64,000 nt of DNA from Moheibacter sediminis (GTDB taxonomy: Bacteria > Bacteroidota > Bacteroidia > Flavobacteriales > Weeksellaceae). The translations under genes and the position numbers were made by a program. Location of the stretch: NCBI RefSeq assembly GCF_900176425.1, contig NZ_FWXS01000003.1, forward strand, positions 274,866 through 338,865, read 5' to 3'. Under the pieces are notes generated by a model, which did not search any database, was not told the origin of the DNA, and saw only the letters and a program-made list of their open reading frames with translations. Positions 52,547 through 61,964 of the stretch are shown here, in pieces (the stretch's first letter is position 1; every line of letters begins with the position of its first letter).

Positions 52547-53746
52547 ATGAAAAATAAATTGGAAGAAAGCAAATGTTCCTTTTGCGGGAGAAGCAAAAGT
52601 GAGGTGAATTTATTGGTTGCAGGCATTGACGGTCATATCTGTGACCAGTGCATAGAGCAGGCACATGGAATCGTACAGGAAGAAGTTTCTTTCAAAAATT
52701 CTAAAAATTTAGTCAATCCGCTTCCGGCAAAATCGCCAAAAGAAATCAAAAAATTTCTCGATGATTACATTATAGGACAAGATTATGCAAAAAAAATCAT
52801 GTCAGTTGCGGTTTATAACCATTATAAAAGAATTCTCAATCCGACTTTAAATGAAAATGAAGTTGAAATCGACAAATCCAATGTCGTTTTGGTAGGAGAA
52901 ACAGGGAGCGGGAAAACTTTGCTTGCAAAAACGATTGCGAGAATGTTAAATGTTCCGTTTGCAATTGTTGATGCAACGGTTTTGACAGAAGCCGGATATG
53001 TTGGGGAGGATGTAGAAAGTATTTTGACAAGGCTTTTGCAAGATGCCAATTATGATGTTGCTTTGGCTGAAAAAGGAATCGTCTTCATAGATGAAATTGA
53101 TAAAATTGCCAGAAAAAGTGACAATCCTTCTATTACAAGAGATGTGTCCGGAGAAGGTGTTCAACAAGCAATGCTTAAAATTCTGGAAGGAACTGTGGTA
53201 AATGTTCCACCAAAAGGAGGTAGAAAACATCCGGATCAGAAATTCGTGGAAGTCAATACCAAAGACATTCTTTTCATTGCTGGAGGTGCATTTTCCGGAA
53301 TAGAAAAACACATCGCAAACCGTTTGAACACGCATTCAATTGGTTATAGAAACGAAGAAGTAAGAAAACATTCGGAGGACATTCTCAATGAAGTGAATGC
53401 AATGGACTTGAAAGCATTTGGTTTAATTCCTGAGCTGATTGGTCGTCTGCCGGTCATCGCTAATTTGACTCCTTTGGATAAAACTGCGATGAAACGAATC
53501 CTTACAGAGCCTAAAAATGCATTGATGAAACAATATGAAAAATTGTTTGAAATCGATGGGATTAAATTGGAAATAAAGGAAGATGCTTTGGATTACATCG
53601 TTGAAAAAGCTGATGAATTGGGGCTGGGTGCTAGAGGATTGCGTTCTGTTACAGAAGAAATTTTCACTGATTTGATGTACAAAATGGATGAACTTCCAAA
53701 AAAATATATACTGTCAAAAGAAGAAATTCAAGAACGCAAATCATAG
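52547..53746 (+). CDS. clpX: ATP-dependent Clp protease ATP-binding subunit ClpX
   Basis: The AAA+ unfoldase that feeds ClpP. The 399 residues (E. coli 424) show the N-terminal zinc-binding domain with Cys10, Cys13, Cys32 and Cys35, Walker A at about 117-124 (GETGSGKT), Walker B (VFIDEIDK, 179-186), the pore loop region GYVGEDVES, the RKH-type loop, the IGF-like tripeptide region replaced or hard to place, and sensor 2 in GLGARGLRS. It has its own putative promoter. Confidence 0.97.
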   Translation: MKNKLEESKCSFCGRSKSEVNLLVAGIDGHICDQCIEQAHGIVQEEVSFKNSKNLVNPLPAKSPKEIKKFLDDYIIGQDYAKKIMSVAVYNHYKRILNPTLNENEVEIDKSNVVLVGETGSGKTLLAKTIARMLNVPFAIVDATVLTEAGYVGEDVESILTRLLQDANYDVALAEKGIVFIDEIDKIARKSDNPSITRDVSGEGVQQAMLKILEGTVVNVPPKGGRKHPDQKFVEVNTKDILFIAGGAFSGIEKHIANRLNTHSIGYRNEEVRKHSEDILNEVNAMDLKAFGLIPELIGRLPVIANLTPLDKTAMKRILTEPKNALMKQYEKLFEIDGIKLEIKEDALDYIVEKADELGLGARGLRSVTEEIFTDLMYKMDELPKKYILSKEEIQERKS

Positions 53747-53816
53747 TTGTTCATTTTTTTGTTGATTAATAAATAATTTAATGCATTTTTTTATGTTTAT
53801 TTATTCAAATAATTTA

Positions 53817-53824
53817 TACCTTTG
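53817..53824 (+). promoter_or_regulatory. Putative -7 box for the T9SS protein at 53886
   Basis: TACCTTTG matches TAnnTTTG, with a predicted leader of about 55 bases. Confidence 0.55.
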
Positions 53825-53885
53825 TCGCTCATATTGTTGAATACCAACTCTACAATTTGAAACCACAACCTAAAATTAAAAATTT

Positions 53886-55907
53886 ATGAAAAAGTATTAT
53901 TTACCTTTTTTATGTGTGGGGCTTTTGTCCGGCACGTTGCTTTCTCAGAACACCTTTGTGACTGGAAATGCTAAAGTTAAGGTACAGCCAGGAACTTTAT
54001 TTTATCACGGTGGAAGCTTTAATGTAAAAGCAGCAGCTTCAGATGATAGGGTTATTGTAAATGATGGGAACATCAAAATCAATGGAGCTTTTGTTAACGA
54101 AGTGGCTGACGGAAAAAACTTTGTAAGTACGTACGATGAAATTACTGAAAACTACGGCCAAGTAATCATAGCTACTACAAATCCTACAGTTGTCAGTGCT
54201 AACCTGAACAGGTTAACGATGGAAAAGCAATCAATAAATCAAGATGATTTTTCTTGGGGCCAGTTTGCGATTCCTTACAGATTTGCCAATGTTGGTGAGG
54301 CTTACTCAACTCTATTCGGAGGCACATATAGTGGTGCAAATAGATATGTTTCATCTTTTATGGTTTGGGATAACATTACACGTCCTGAATATGACCATAA
54401 ATTTGCAAATATTGCCATTGAACCTACTGATTATGTGATTCTAAACCTTACCAATGATAGCCATCTTATGACTGAGATGGATTTTGGACAAAGACTATTT
54501 GAATATAGTGGAACTCCTTCCAATGGAGCTTACAACGTAACGTTCAGACCGTCAATTTACCCAACTTCGGCTTGGTCAGCATGGAAAAATACTTTAAACA
54601 GCCACAGGGAAAAATATTCTACATACATAGAAGAACATATCAGAGATTTAGTGGCAAATGAAGATAATTATGGTAGATATTATTTTCAATTTGGAAATCC
54701 ATATACATCTAATATAGATTTGTCTCGCTTAGGACAAAACGAATTGAATGGTGATGGTATGTACTTTACAGATTTAGCTGGTGTAGTTAAGATTTCCTCA
54801 ATGGATTGGGGGCAGACAACAGGTGTAGATGTTGCAGGAGTGGGTAAAGTAAGAGCCACATGGAATGGAACAACTTGGGCTGGAAATGTAAATGCTCTCA
54901 TTGTAAAACCTTTTGAAGGATTTTATATAGCATTAAATGATGCTGCAGATCGAAATGACAGAACTTTTAGTTTTACCGATGGTCTTAAAACTTTTGCGAA
55001 TACACCCGCATTTCCAGGAGGAGCTGGTCCTAGCAATAGAGGTTTAGATCAAAATGAAGATTTTTTTAGCTCTGATCAATCAGCAGAAGCAGAGGATAGG
55101 TTAGCTAATTTATCTACTCTAGTTTTATCTTCTAGTTCTTCAAGGTCTTCATTTTATCAATTAGGATTAAATTTATATACTGAAGATGATATTCAAACTG
55201 GTAATACTGTGTACGTCGTAGTTGATACTAAAACTCAGTCAGGAATAGCACAGCCTTTAGAGTCAGATTATGACGATTTCCAAAAAGGATTTTTCCTTTC
55301 TCAAGAAAATGCTAACGGTTCTGAAGTTAATTCTCCTAATCGTATTATGCAGATTAATGCAATTAATCCTCGATATGTATCAAAGCCTATTCCTTTGTTT
55401 TTCCAAACAAATGAAGGTGATATGAGTGCTTACTATGTGAAAGCAGATTTATTTTATAAAAATATTTTTAGCAAACTAAATCCAGAAGATATAAACTTCG
55501 TAGATGGAAATTCTTTCTTTTTTTATGATAAAATACAAGATGTATTATTACCAATTACAACTGATTTTTCCTATTACATAGAAAGACCTGAAGAAGCACA
55601 AAGTTCAAGATATGTTGTTTATTGGAATGGAGGCCCAGAAGCTGGTTCAGAAAGAATGAGTGTTTCTGATGAAATTGCTGGAAAAACTGAAGTTTACAAA
55701 GATGGTGAAACACATAAAATTCGTTTCAATGAAACCTGGTCATCAGCAGACATCGCTGTTTATGATATGACAGGAAGATCTATTTTCAAGAAAGAAGGAG
55801 TAAAAACCAATGTAGATTTTACTCTTGATTTACCAAATACAAGTGTTTATGTTGTTAAAATTCAATCTAATACTGGTGAAACTGTAACTCAAAAGATACT
55901 CAGATAA
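53886..55907 (+). CDS. Large secreted protein with T9SS type A sorting domain
   Basis: A 673-residue secreted protein: signal peptide (1 to about 20, GTLLSQN), a long beta-rich body without a recognised enzymatic motif, and a C-terminal type A sorting domain (about 600-673: HKIRFNETWSSADIAVYDMTGR...VYVVKIQSNTGETVTQKILR, in fragments). The N-terminal stretch TFVTGNAKVKVQPGTLFYHGG resembles the start of other Bacteroidota surface proteins in which a repeated beta-helix-like unit follows. A small PID-CTERM-like gene lies 53 bases downstream on the same strand, an arrangement seen elsewhere in the phylum. Confidence 0.85.
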   Translation: MKKYYLPFLCVGLLSGTLLSQNTFVTGNAKVKVQPGTLFYHGGSFNVKAAASDDRVIVNDGNIKINGAFVNEVADGKNFVSTYDEITENYGQVIIATTNPTVVSANLNRLTMEKQSINQDDFSWGQFAIPYRFANVGEAYSTLFGGTYSGANRYVSSFMVWDNITRPEYDHKFANIAIEPTDYVILNLTNDSHLMTEMDFGQRLFEYSGTPSNGAYNVTFRPSIYPTSAWSAWKNTLNSHREKYSTYIEEHIRDLVANEDNYGRYYFQFGNPYTSNIDLSRLGQNELNGDGMYFTDLAGVVKISSMDWGQTTGVDVAGVGKVRATWNGTTWAGNVNALIVKPFEGFYIALNDAADRNDRTFSFTDGLKTFANTPAFPGGAGPSNRGLDQNEDFFSSDQSAEAEDRLANLSTLVLSSSSSRSSFYQLGLNLYTEDDIQTGNTVYVVVDTKTQSGIAQPLESDYDDFQKGFFLSQENANGSEVNSPNRIMQINAINPRYVSKPIPLFFQTNEGDMSAYYVKADLFYKNIFSKLNPEDINFVDGNSFFFYDKIQDVLLPITTDFSYYIERPEEAQSSRYVVYWNGGPEAGSERMSVSDEIAGKTEVYKDGETHKIRFNETWSSADIAVYDMTGRSIFKKEGVKTNVDFTLDLPNTSVYVVKIQSNTGETVTQKILR

Positions 55908-55960
55908 ACCAATCTGGTATCAATTTTGAAAAAACCTTAATAACCTATAATTCATTAACC

Positions 55961-56170
55961 ATGAAAAAGTTTTTATTAACTATGACAATATTATTATTGT
56001 CTTTCTATCCATCTTTTGCCCAAGTACCACCACCTCCAGATTATCATGAAAATTCGGGTCCAGGTGCTCCTTCAAGTCTACCCGTTGATCAGTATGTTTT
56101 TTTTCTTATGGGAATAGCTTTGACAATTGGAGTTTATTTTATTTGGAGCAAAAGAAAAGCTTTTAATTAA
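55961..56170 (+). CDS. Small secreted protein with PID-CTERM-like C-terminus
   Basis: A 69-residue protein made almost wholly of targeting signals: a signal peptide (1-20, FYPSFAQ), a short Pro-rich linker (VPPPPDYHENSGPGAP), then LPVDQYVFF leading into a membrane helix (FFLMGIALTIGVYFIW) and a basic end (SKRKAFN). This tripartite end (motif, helix, basic tail) resembles the PID-CTERM sorting type of Bacteroidota, with VD in place of ID. It lies between the T9SS protein and a terminator, so it probably shares the T9SS gene's transcript. Confidence 0.75.
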   Translation: MKKFLLTMTILLLSFYPSFAQVPPPPDYHENSGPGAPSSLPVDQYVFFLMGIALTIGVYFIWSKRKAFN

Positions 56171-56195
56171 GTTTAAATTAACAAATAATATTTTC

Positions 56196-56227
56196 AAAAA
56201 GCCCTTTCAATTTAGAATGGGCTTTTT
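56196..56227 (+). terminator. Terminator after the small PID-CTERM-like gene
   Basis: Arms AAAAAGCCC-T-TTC and GAA-T-GGGCTTTTT with an AATTTA loop. Its T-tail is continuous with the -7 box of the next gene. Confidence 0.85.
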
Positions 56228-56234
56228 ATATTTG
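56227..56234 (+). promoter_or_regulatory. Putative -7 box for the TlpA-like gene
   Basis: TATATTTG matches TAnnTTTG, 18 bases before the ATG at 56253, and begins within the T-tail of the preceding terminator. Confidence 0.5.
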
Positions 56235-56252
56235 ATTCAAATTTTATACAAT

Positions 56253-57554
56253 ATGAAAAAGACATTGCCAATTGTGGTGTTGTTACTCAGTTTTTTTTCT
56301 CACGCACAATTTACTGTCACAGGAAAAATAGATAATTATATAAATCAAAACCTTACCATCAGAATTTTTAAAGGTCCATCAGATTTACTAATCAATAAAG
56401 TTTTAACTGATGCAAACGGAAGTTTCACAGTAAAAGTACCAGAAAAGTATAGTGGAATTGTACGCGTTCAAACACTTTCTGATGGAGCAATTTTAGATTT
56501 TTTATCAGACAATGAAAATGTAGATTTTACAGCACAGTATAAAGATCATCAATTTTCTGAAATTAAATATTTCAAAGGTAAAACAGCAATGGGATTTTTA
56601 GAATATCAATCATTTGAGAACTTTAATGATTTAAAATTGAATGTTTTTCCAATGATTAAAACCGTTTATTCAGAAAAAGATGAATTTTACCAAGCTGTGT
56701 TAAAAGAGGAAAAGCGAATTGAAAAGTTAAGCCCTGCGACCGAACTATCTTTGCTAAAATATTATGTTCAAGCCAATGATTTAGCCAATGCACAAGTCGA
56801 TGCAAAACCGGCAGCAGAAGTTCATACTAATAAAATTTTGAGCAAGTTAATCAATGACAACAATTACCTTGAGGGCAGTGGATTGATGTATAAACTAGTT
56901 TTGGATTATCTTCGCTATTCAATTATGGGAGCAACTACTCAAGAGGAAATCAATTCAAAAATTGAAACGACAATTGATGATCTATTGGTAAAAACTGACT
57001 TAGAAACACCTCGCGGACAGAATGTATTATCTTCTGTTTTCTTAGTTTTGCCGGCAGAACAATTCGGTACTTTATTAGAAAAATATTACAGCAAGGCAAA
57101 TGCTTTGACTTGTGAAATTACGGATGAATTGAAAACTTCGTTAACTGCTCATAATAATATGGTTGTTGGAAATAAAGTTCCCGATTTGAAATTCAAACAA
57201 CCGGTAAAAGGATTTAAATCTTTGTATGATGTGAAAGCAGAAAAGAAAATCGTTATTTTCTGGGCTTCTTGGTGTCCGGCTTGTAACGACGAAATGCCTT
57301 TCGTGAAAGAATATTACAGAAATTTCAAAGCTGAAGGTGGTGAAATCATCAGTATTTCTTTAGACTTTGATAAAGCAGCTTTTGACGAAGCGACAAAAGA
57401 CTTTGAATGGATTAATTATACTGAACTCATGCGTTGGGATACGAGCGGCGTAAAAGAGTTTGGAATCACTTCTACACCGACATTGTTTCTTTTAGACAAA
57501 GACAATAAGTTAATAAAAAAAGCAACTCACATTTCTGAATTGGTTCAATTCTAA
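56253..57554 (+). CDS. TlpA-like thioredoxin-fold protein
   Basis: A 433-residue periplasmic protein: signal peptide (1-19, LSFFSHAQ), an N-terminal DUF4369-like beta domain (about 20-110), a helical middle, and a C-terminal TlpA/ResA-type thioredoxin domain with the redox motif FWASWCPACNDE (CPAC) and the cis-Pro region STPTLFLLD. It would reduce or isomerise disulfides of exported proteins. The ATG at 56253 is chosen since a longer frame would overlap the preceding gene and the terminator. Confidence 0.9.
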   Translation: MKKTLPIVVLLLSFFSHAQFTVTGKIDNYINQNLTIRIFKGPSDLLINKVLTDANGSFTVKVPEKYSGIVRVQTLSDGAILDFLSDNENVDFTAQYKDHQFSEIKYFKGKTAMGFLEYQSFENFNDLKLNVFPMIKTVYSEKDEFYQAVLKEEKRIEKLSPATELSLLKYYVQANDLANAQVDAKPAAEVHTNKILSKLINDNNYLEGSGLMYKLVLDYLRYSIMGATTQEEINSKIETTIDDLLVKTDLETPRGQNVLSSVFLVLPAEQFGTLLEKYYSKANALTCEITDELKTSLTAHNNMVVGNKVPDLKFKQPVKGFKSLYDVKAEKKIVIFWASWCPACNDEMPFVKEYYRNFKAEGGEIISISLDFDKAAFDEATKDFEWINYTELMRWDTSGVKEFGITSTPTLFLLDKDNKLIKKATHISELVQF

Positions 57555-57576
57555 TTAAAAGTTCAGTCAAAAATAT

Positions 57577-57611
57577 AAACCTTTGAAGCGATAAACTTCA
57601 AAGGTTTTTTT
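57577..57611. terminator. Terminator between the TlpA-like and DUF58 genes
   Basis: Arms AAACCTTTGAAG and CTTCAAAGGTTT with a seven-base loop and flanking T-run, between two convergent transcripts. Confidence 0.85.
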
Positions 57612-57615
57612 ATTT

Positions 57616-58944
57616 CTAAATCATTCCTTTAGATTTGATTTCGAGATATTTATTGATGGTGTTTACATTCAAATCTTCCGGTCGTGTCAAGATCGTCTGA
57701 ATTCCATATTTATTCAACTCACGTACAATTTGTTCTTTCTCGTAAATGAATTTTTCAATAATCGAAGTTTCGTACGGATTCTCTTTCTCAGTCGGTTTGT
57801 CCAGATAATCTTCCAGTTCAGTATTCCTGAAAAATACGACCAAAAGCAAATGATTTTTATTAATTCCCAATAAATAGGGCAATTGTCGGTGCAGCGCATC
57901 CATACTTTCAAAATTGGTAAAAAGCACTATCAGTCCGCGTTGGGTAATTTTATGTTTTATGGTTTTATACAATTTGCCAAAATCACTTTCCATGAAATTC
58001 GTTTGAATGCCATACAAACTTTCCAATATTTTCTGTAATTGATTCGTTCTTCTTTCGGCCTTTACGAGATTTTCCAATTGTCCCGAAAAAGTGAAAATTC
58101 CGGCTCTGTCCTGATTCTGCAACACAACATTGCTCAAAACCAAACTTGCATTTACCGCATAATCCAACAAAGTCAATTCATTGAACGGCATTTTCATTAC
58201 GCGCCCTTTGTCGATGGCGCAATAGATTTGCTGCGATTTTTCATCTACATATTGGTTGATCATCAGCTTTTTATGTTTCGCAGTAGATTTCCAATTAATC
58301 GTTCTGATATCGTCGCCACGAACATAATTTTTGATTTGTTCAAATTCCATACTGTGTCCGATTCGTCTGACTTTTTTAGAACCTAATTCGTCAACATGAG
58401 CACGGAAATTTTTCAAACTGTATTGATTTAATCTTAAAAAAGACGGATAAACTTTGATTTGTTTTTCAGTTTTGAGAATAACTTTTCTCTGCAAAATCCG
58501 TAAAGGGGACAGAACAAAGACATTGGTATCGCCGAATTTATAAATTCCTCTTTCATGCGGCGTCAAATCATAATCCAAAATTCTTTCCTTTTTTGAAGAA
58601 AGAAATCCTTTCATTTTGAAATCAAAAATTTGAAACTGTTCAGGAATTTCATCTAAAATATTGAACCGAATTCTGAATGGAAAATGATTTGTAATTTTTA
58701 ATTTGACAATATTTTTGTCTGAATTTGACAATTTATCATTGACCTCTCTCTCTCCCGAAATTGTCTTTTTGACAGAAAAAAGCAAAATAAAATCAACCAA
58801 CGTGAAAATAATCAAACCAAATAAAGCCAACTGAGAAATTTGGAACATAATCGGAAAGAAAAATCCCACACAAAATCCAAAGGCGATGATGGACATTGCA
58901 TAATAAAAGAATTTATTAAGAAATATTTCTTTCAAAAATTTCAT
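57616..58944 (-). CDS. DUF58 domain protein (VWA-like), MoxR partner
   Basis: A 442-residue protein: two N-terminal membrane helices (about 10-30 and 33-52), a beta-sandwich region, and a DUF58 domain (about 190-320) with RRIGHSMEFEQIKNYVRGDD and TINWKSTAKHKKLMINQY, followed by a von Willebrand A-like fold. DUF58 proteins are encoded with MoxR ATPases and are taken as the VWA half of MoxR/VWA chaperone pairs. It overlaps the MoxR gene by one base and is the last gene of the five-gene cluster. Confidence 0.92.
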   Translation of the reverse strand: MKFLKEIFLNKFFYYAMSIIAFGFCVGFFFPIMFQISQLALFGLIIFTLVDFILLFSVKKTISGEREVNDKLSNSDKNIVKLKITNHFPFRIRFNILDEIPEQFQIFDFKMKGFLSSKKERILDYDLTPHERGIYKFGDTNVFVLSPLRILQRKVILKTEKQIKVYPSFLRLNQYSLKNFRAHVDELGSKKVRRIGHSMEFEQIKNYVRGDDIRTINWKSTAKHKKLMINQYVDEKSQQIYCAIDKGRVMKMPFNELTLLDYAVNASLVLSNVVLQNQDRAGIFTFSGQLENLVKAERRTNQLQKILESLYGIQTNFMESDFGKLYKTIKHKITQRGLIVLFTNFESMDALHRQLPYLLGINKNHLLLVVFFRNTELEDYLDKPTEKENPYETSIIEKFIYEKEQIVRELNKYGIQTILTRPEDLNVNTINKYLEIKSKGMI

Positions 58945-60008
58945 TAACGAGGAATTTCTATGGATTCAATGATTTGCTGGATGATTTGCCCGGATGTAAT
59001 TCCCTCCATTTCCTTTTCGGGAGACACGATGATTCTGTGTCGCAACGCAGGCACAGCTACAAACTTGATGTCTTCAGGAATTACAAAATCTCTTCCGCGA
59101 ATCGCTGCAACTGCTTTTGCTGCATTTAAAATTGAAATAGAAGCACGCGGAGAAGCACCCAAAAATAAAAACGGATTGTTTCGGGTTGAATTTACAATCG
59201 AAGCGATGTATCGAATTAATTTTGACTCCACCAAAACTTCCTGTACGATTCTTTGAAATTCAGCAATTTCTATAGCATTAAAAACGGAAGAAACCAAAGT
59301 TGTCGGATCTTCATTTTTCCTGAAATTATTTCCTTCTAGAATTGAAATTTCTTCTTCCAAAGTTGGATATCCAACTTCAATTTTAAATAAAAACCGGTCT
59401 AACTGTGCTTCCGGTAAACGGTAGGTTCCTTCTTGTTCGACAGGATTTTGAGTCGCAAAAACCAAAAACGGCAATTCCATCGGATACATCACACCATCCA
59501 TTGTGATTTGTCTTTCGGCCATCACTTCAAACAAAGCAGCCTGAGTTTTTGCGGGAGCACGGTTGATTTCATCTATCAAGATTATATTGGAAAAAACAGG
59601 TCCTTTTTTGAATTCAAATTCATTATTTTTCATGTCAAAGACCGAAGTTCCTAAAATGTCCGAAGGCATCATATCCGGTGTAAATTGTAACCGGCTGAAA
59701 CCAATGTCCATCGTACGGGCAAGCAATTTTGCAGTGACAGTTTTGGCAACGCCCGGAACACCTTCTATCAAAGAATGCCCGTTTGCAAAAATACTGACAA
59801 TCAGCAGTTCGATAAATTCTTCCTGTCCGACTATTACTTTTCCAAGCTGCTGACGAATTTCATTGACACCATTTCTGATTTTTGACAAATCAATACGGTT
59901 GCTGAACTGTAGTCCGGATTCGTTTTGAATTTCAGTTTCGGGTGGATTTGGTGCCGGATTATGAGGCATATTTTGTTGTGGATTATTTTCTTCCGGTAGT
60001 CCTTCCAT
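58944..60008 (-). CDS. MoxR family AAA+ ATPase
   Basis: A 354-residue cytosolic AAA+ ATPase. Walker A is EGVPGVAKTVTAK (about 78-90), Walker B and flanks IILIDEINRAPAKTQAALFE, then MFATQNPVEQEGTYRLPEAQLDRF-type sensor 1/arginine-finger region (FATQNPVEQEGTYRLPEA) and a C-terminal lid. The N-terminal 30 residues are Pro/Asn-rich. MoxR proteins act as chaperone-like ATPases with VWA partners, here DUF58. It overlaps DUF4350 upstream by 26 bases. Confidence 0.96.
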   Translation of the reverse strand: MEGLPEENNPQQNMPHNPAPNPPETEIQNESGLQFSNRIDLSKIRNGVNEIRQQLGKVIVGQEEFIELLIVSIFANGHSLIEGVPGVAKTVTAKLLARTMDIGFSRLQFTPDMMPSDILGTSVFDMKNNEFEFKKGPVFSNIILIDEINRAPAKTQAALFEVMAERQITMDGVMYPMELPFLVFATQNPVEQEGTYRLPEAQLDRFLFKIEVGYPTLEEEISILEGNNFRKNEDPTTLVSSVFNAIEIAEFQRIVQEVLVESKLIRYIASIVNSTRNNPFLFLGASPRASISILNAAKAVAAIRGRDFVIPEDIKFVAVPALRHRIIVSPEKEMEGITSGQIIQQIIESIEIPR

Positions 60009-61218
60009 AATGTCCTGATTTTTGGTTAAATGAATGAATTAATGATTGTAATTTAAAAAAATCTTCTTTATCCAGATAATTTTTGCTTCTGAATATGTCG
60101 ATTTGCAATGCGAGTTTTTTACATAATTTCAGATCTACGCCTGATTTGGCACTTAATAATTCCGAAAAATCTTTCTCTGTGTCCTTTGCTGAAATATTGT
60201 AATGCGTACGGATTTGTTCCAGAAAATAATTGATTTTATACTTTACGATTGCAGTGTGATCCGCATTATTTTTATACAATTCAGAAAGTGTCTGTGCAAA
60301 ACTCAGCGAATAATTCGGATAAGGCTGAATGATTTTGATAGCTTTCTGTCTGCGTTTAGAATTGAAAATTAAAAATAAAATTCCCATAGAGAGCAAAATG
60401 AAAAATGCCCATCGCAAAGATTGATGTTTCAAAATGAATGACAATGCACTAAAAAATCCGCCATCGCTGTTGCCTGATTTTTCTCTTTGGTTGATGCGGT
60501 GATTGTCCCAAAGAATATTTTCATCGGGAATATAAGACAAAACATCAGCTGCATATTTGTAATTGTCACCGCGAAGCATGTAATAATTTGTAAATGCAAA
60601 AGGTTCAGTGTGAAGCAGAAAATAACCGTTTCCATGATGAACCTTTATGAAATTGGGTTCTTTTTTACCTTTGTAATTTACGTAACCCAGTACTTCCGTT
60701 ATTTCCGGATTGAAACCTGAAAAATAATTCGTTCCGACTCCTTTTTGAAAGTTATATGAATTTTCTTTACCAGCATTTAAAACCGATAAGCTGACATTTA
60801 TATTTCCGCCAAAATTTGGAGGCTCGAACGAATGGTACTTGACTTCCAGATATTTCTCAAATGTATAATTACTGTTTCCCAAAGAAACAAACGCAACACG
60901 TCCGCTGTTGACGTAAGCAAGTAATTTTTCCCAAACCGCATCCGTAAATAAATCACTACTGGGGTAAATCGCCATATAGCTGTCGCTTTCGTAATTGTAC
61001 TGGATTTCTTCCAAATATTCGTAAGTGTTTTGTTTGATGTCAATGATTTTAGAGTCAGGAAACAAATCTTTCAATTTACGGTGCAAAACATAAGTTCCAT
61101 AAGGAATGGTGTGTGCAGAATCAAATGTTGGCGTCCAGTCCACAGGGCGTTCAGTATTGCATCCGACAGTAAGCAAGAGTAAAAATACAAGCAGGTATTT
61201 TCCAAGTTTCTTTATCAA
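59983..61218 (-). CDS. DUF4350 domain lipoprotein
   Basis: A 411-residue protein with a lipoprotein-like signal peptide (MIKKLGKYLLVFLLLLTVGC, Cys20), a DUF4350 domain (about 38-225, with HTIPYGTYVLHRKLKDLFPDS and AVWEKLLAYVNSGRVAFVSLG in pieces), a membrane helix (about 268-287, WAFFILLSMGILFLIF) and a cytosolic helical tail. The start is a TTG at 61218 forming a TTGA junction with the previous stop; no ATG precedes the signal peptide. It overlaps the MoxR gene by 26 bases. Confidence 0.88.
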   Translation of the reverse strand: MIKKLGKYLLVFLLLLTVGCNTERPVDWTPTFDSAHTIPYGTYVLHRKLKDLFPDSKIIDIKQNTYEYLEEIQYNYESDSYMAIYPSSDLFTDAVWEKLLAYVNSGRVAFVSLGNSNYTFEKYLEVKYHSFEPPNFGGNINVSLSVLNAGKENSYNFQKGVGTNYFSGFNPEITEVLGYVNYKGKKEPNFIKVHHGNGYFLLHTEPFAFTNYYMLRGDNYKYAADVLSYIPDENILWDNHRINQREKSGNSDGGFFSALSFILKHQSLRWAFFILLSMGILFLIFNSKRRQKAIKIIQPYPNYSLSFAQTLSELYKNNADHTAIVKYKINYFLEQIRTHYNISAKDTEKDFSELLSAKSGVDLKLCKKLALQIDIFRSKNYLDKEDFFKLQSLIHSFNQKSGHYGRTTGRK

Positions 61219-61964
61219 TTGATTTTATTTAAAGTTCGTTGAAAAATGGATTCTGCCAATTCAAACTCTTTTGAATTCAAGTTGAAATTTCCATACCAAG
61301 TATGATCATAAATATATGTGTTGTTGTAGAAATCTTCTTTTAGGGTATGATTTTTTAATTCCTGCAAATATTCAAAATCGGTTTTGTCTTTGTGCCATTT
61401 TATCAGATTTCGGTCTGTTAATCTCTGTAGAACCCAGAGGTAATAATACCGGATGGCTTTTCTGTAATCTTGTTCTGATTTTGCTTTATTAATTAAAAAT
61501 TCAAAATTATTATTCTGAATTTGTTCTAAATCTTCTTCGCCTGTTTCATCGGAAGCATCATATTTGATGTTTCTTTTTTCTTTCCCAAAATAAATCCCGC
61601 CTGCACTTTTAAATATGAAGTAAATAGCAATTAAAATTATTATTAGCAAAACAGCATACATGAGAAACTGTAAAATTCCTCCCGGAATCTGAAACGCAGG
61701 CGGATTGATTTGTCGTGGCGGTTTTTCTTTTACAATTCGGTCATAATTGAATTTTTCATTTTTATAATCGTCCTTGAAATTTTCGTTCAATTTACGATTG
61801 TGAAATTCAGTTTCCTCTCTGTTTTCTTGAATAGGAACTTCATATTCGGGATGGTATTGACCGTAATAATTCTCGTTGACAGAATCTACAGTCTCTACAA
61901 TCGTATCTTGCGAGAAACAAAAAATCCCTAACATTAACAAAAAAAGAAGCTCAATCTTTTTCAT
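61215..61964 (-). CDS. DUF4129 domain protein
   Basis: A 249-residue protein: signal peptide (1-17, FCFSQ), an acidic Tyr-rich extracytoplasmic stretch, one membrane helix (about 98-118, FLMYAVLLIIILIAIYFIF), and a C-terminal cytosolic DUF4129 domain with YRKAIRYYYLWVLQRLTDRNLIKWHKDKT in segments (AIRYYYLWVLQRLT) and ADxYEF-like HTWYGNFNLNSKEFE. The ATG at 61964 is preferred to a TTG two codons earlier. DUF4129 is regularly linked to MoxR, DUF58 and DUF4350 genes. Confidence 0.9.
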   Translation of the reverse strand: MKKIELLFLLMLGIFCFSQDTIVETVDSVNENYYGQYHPEYEVPIQENREETEFHNRKLNENFKDDYKNEKFNYDRIVKEKPPRQINPPAFQIPGGILQFLMYAVLLIIILIAIYFIFKSAGGIYFGKEKRNIKYDASDETGEEDLEQIQNNNFEFLINKAKSEQDYRKAIRYYYLWVLQRLTDRNLIKWHKDKTDFEYLQELKNHTLKEDFYNNTYIYDHTWYGNFNLNSKEFELAESIFQRTLNKIN

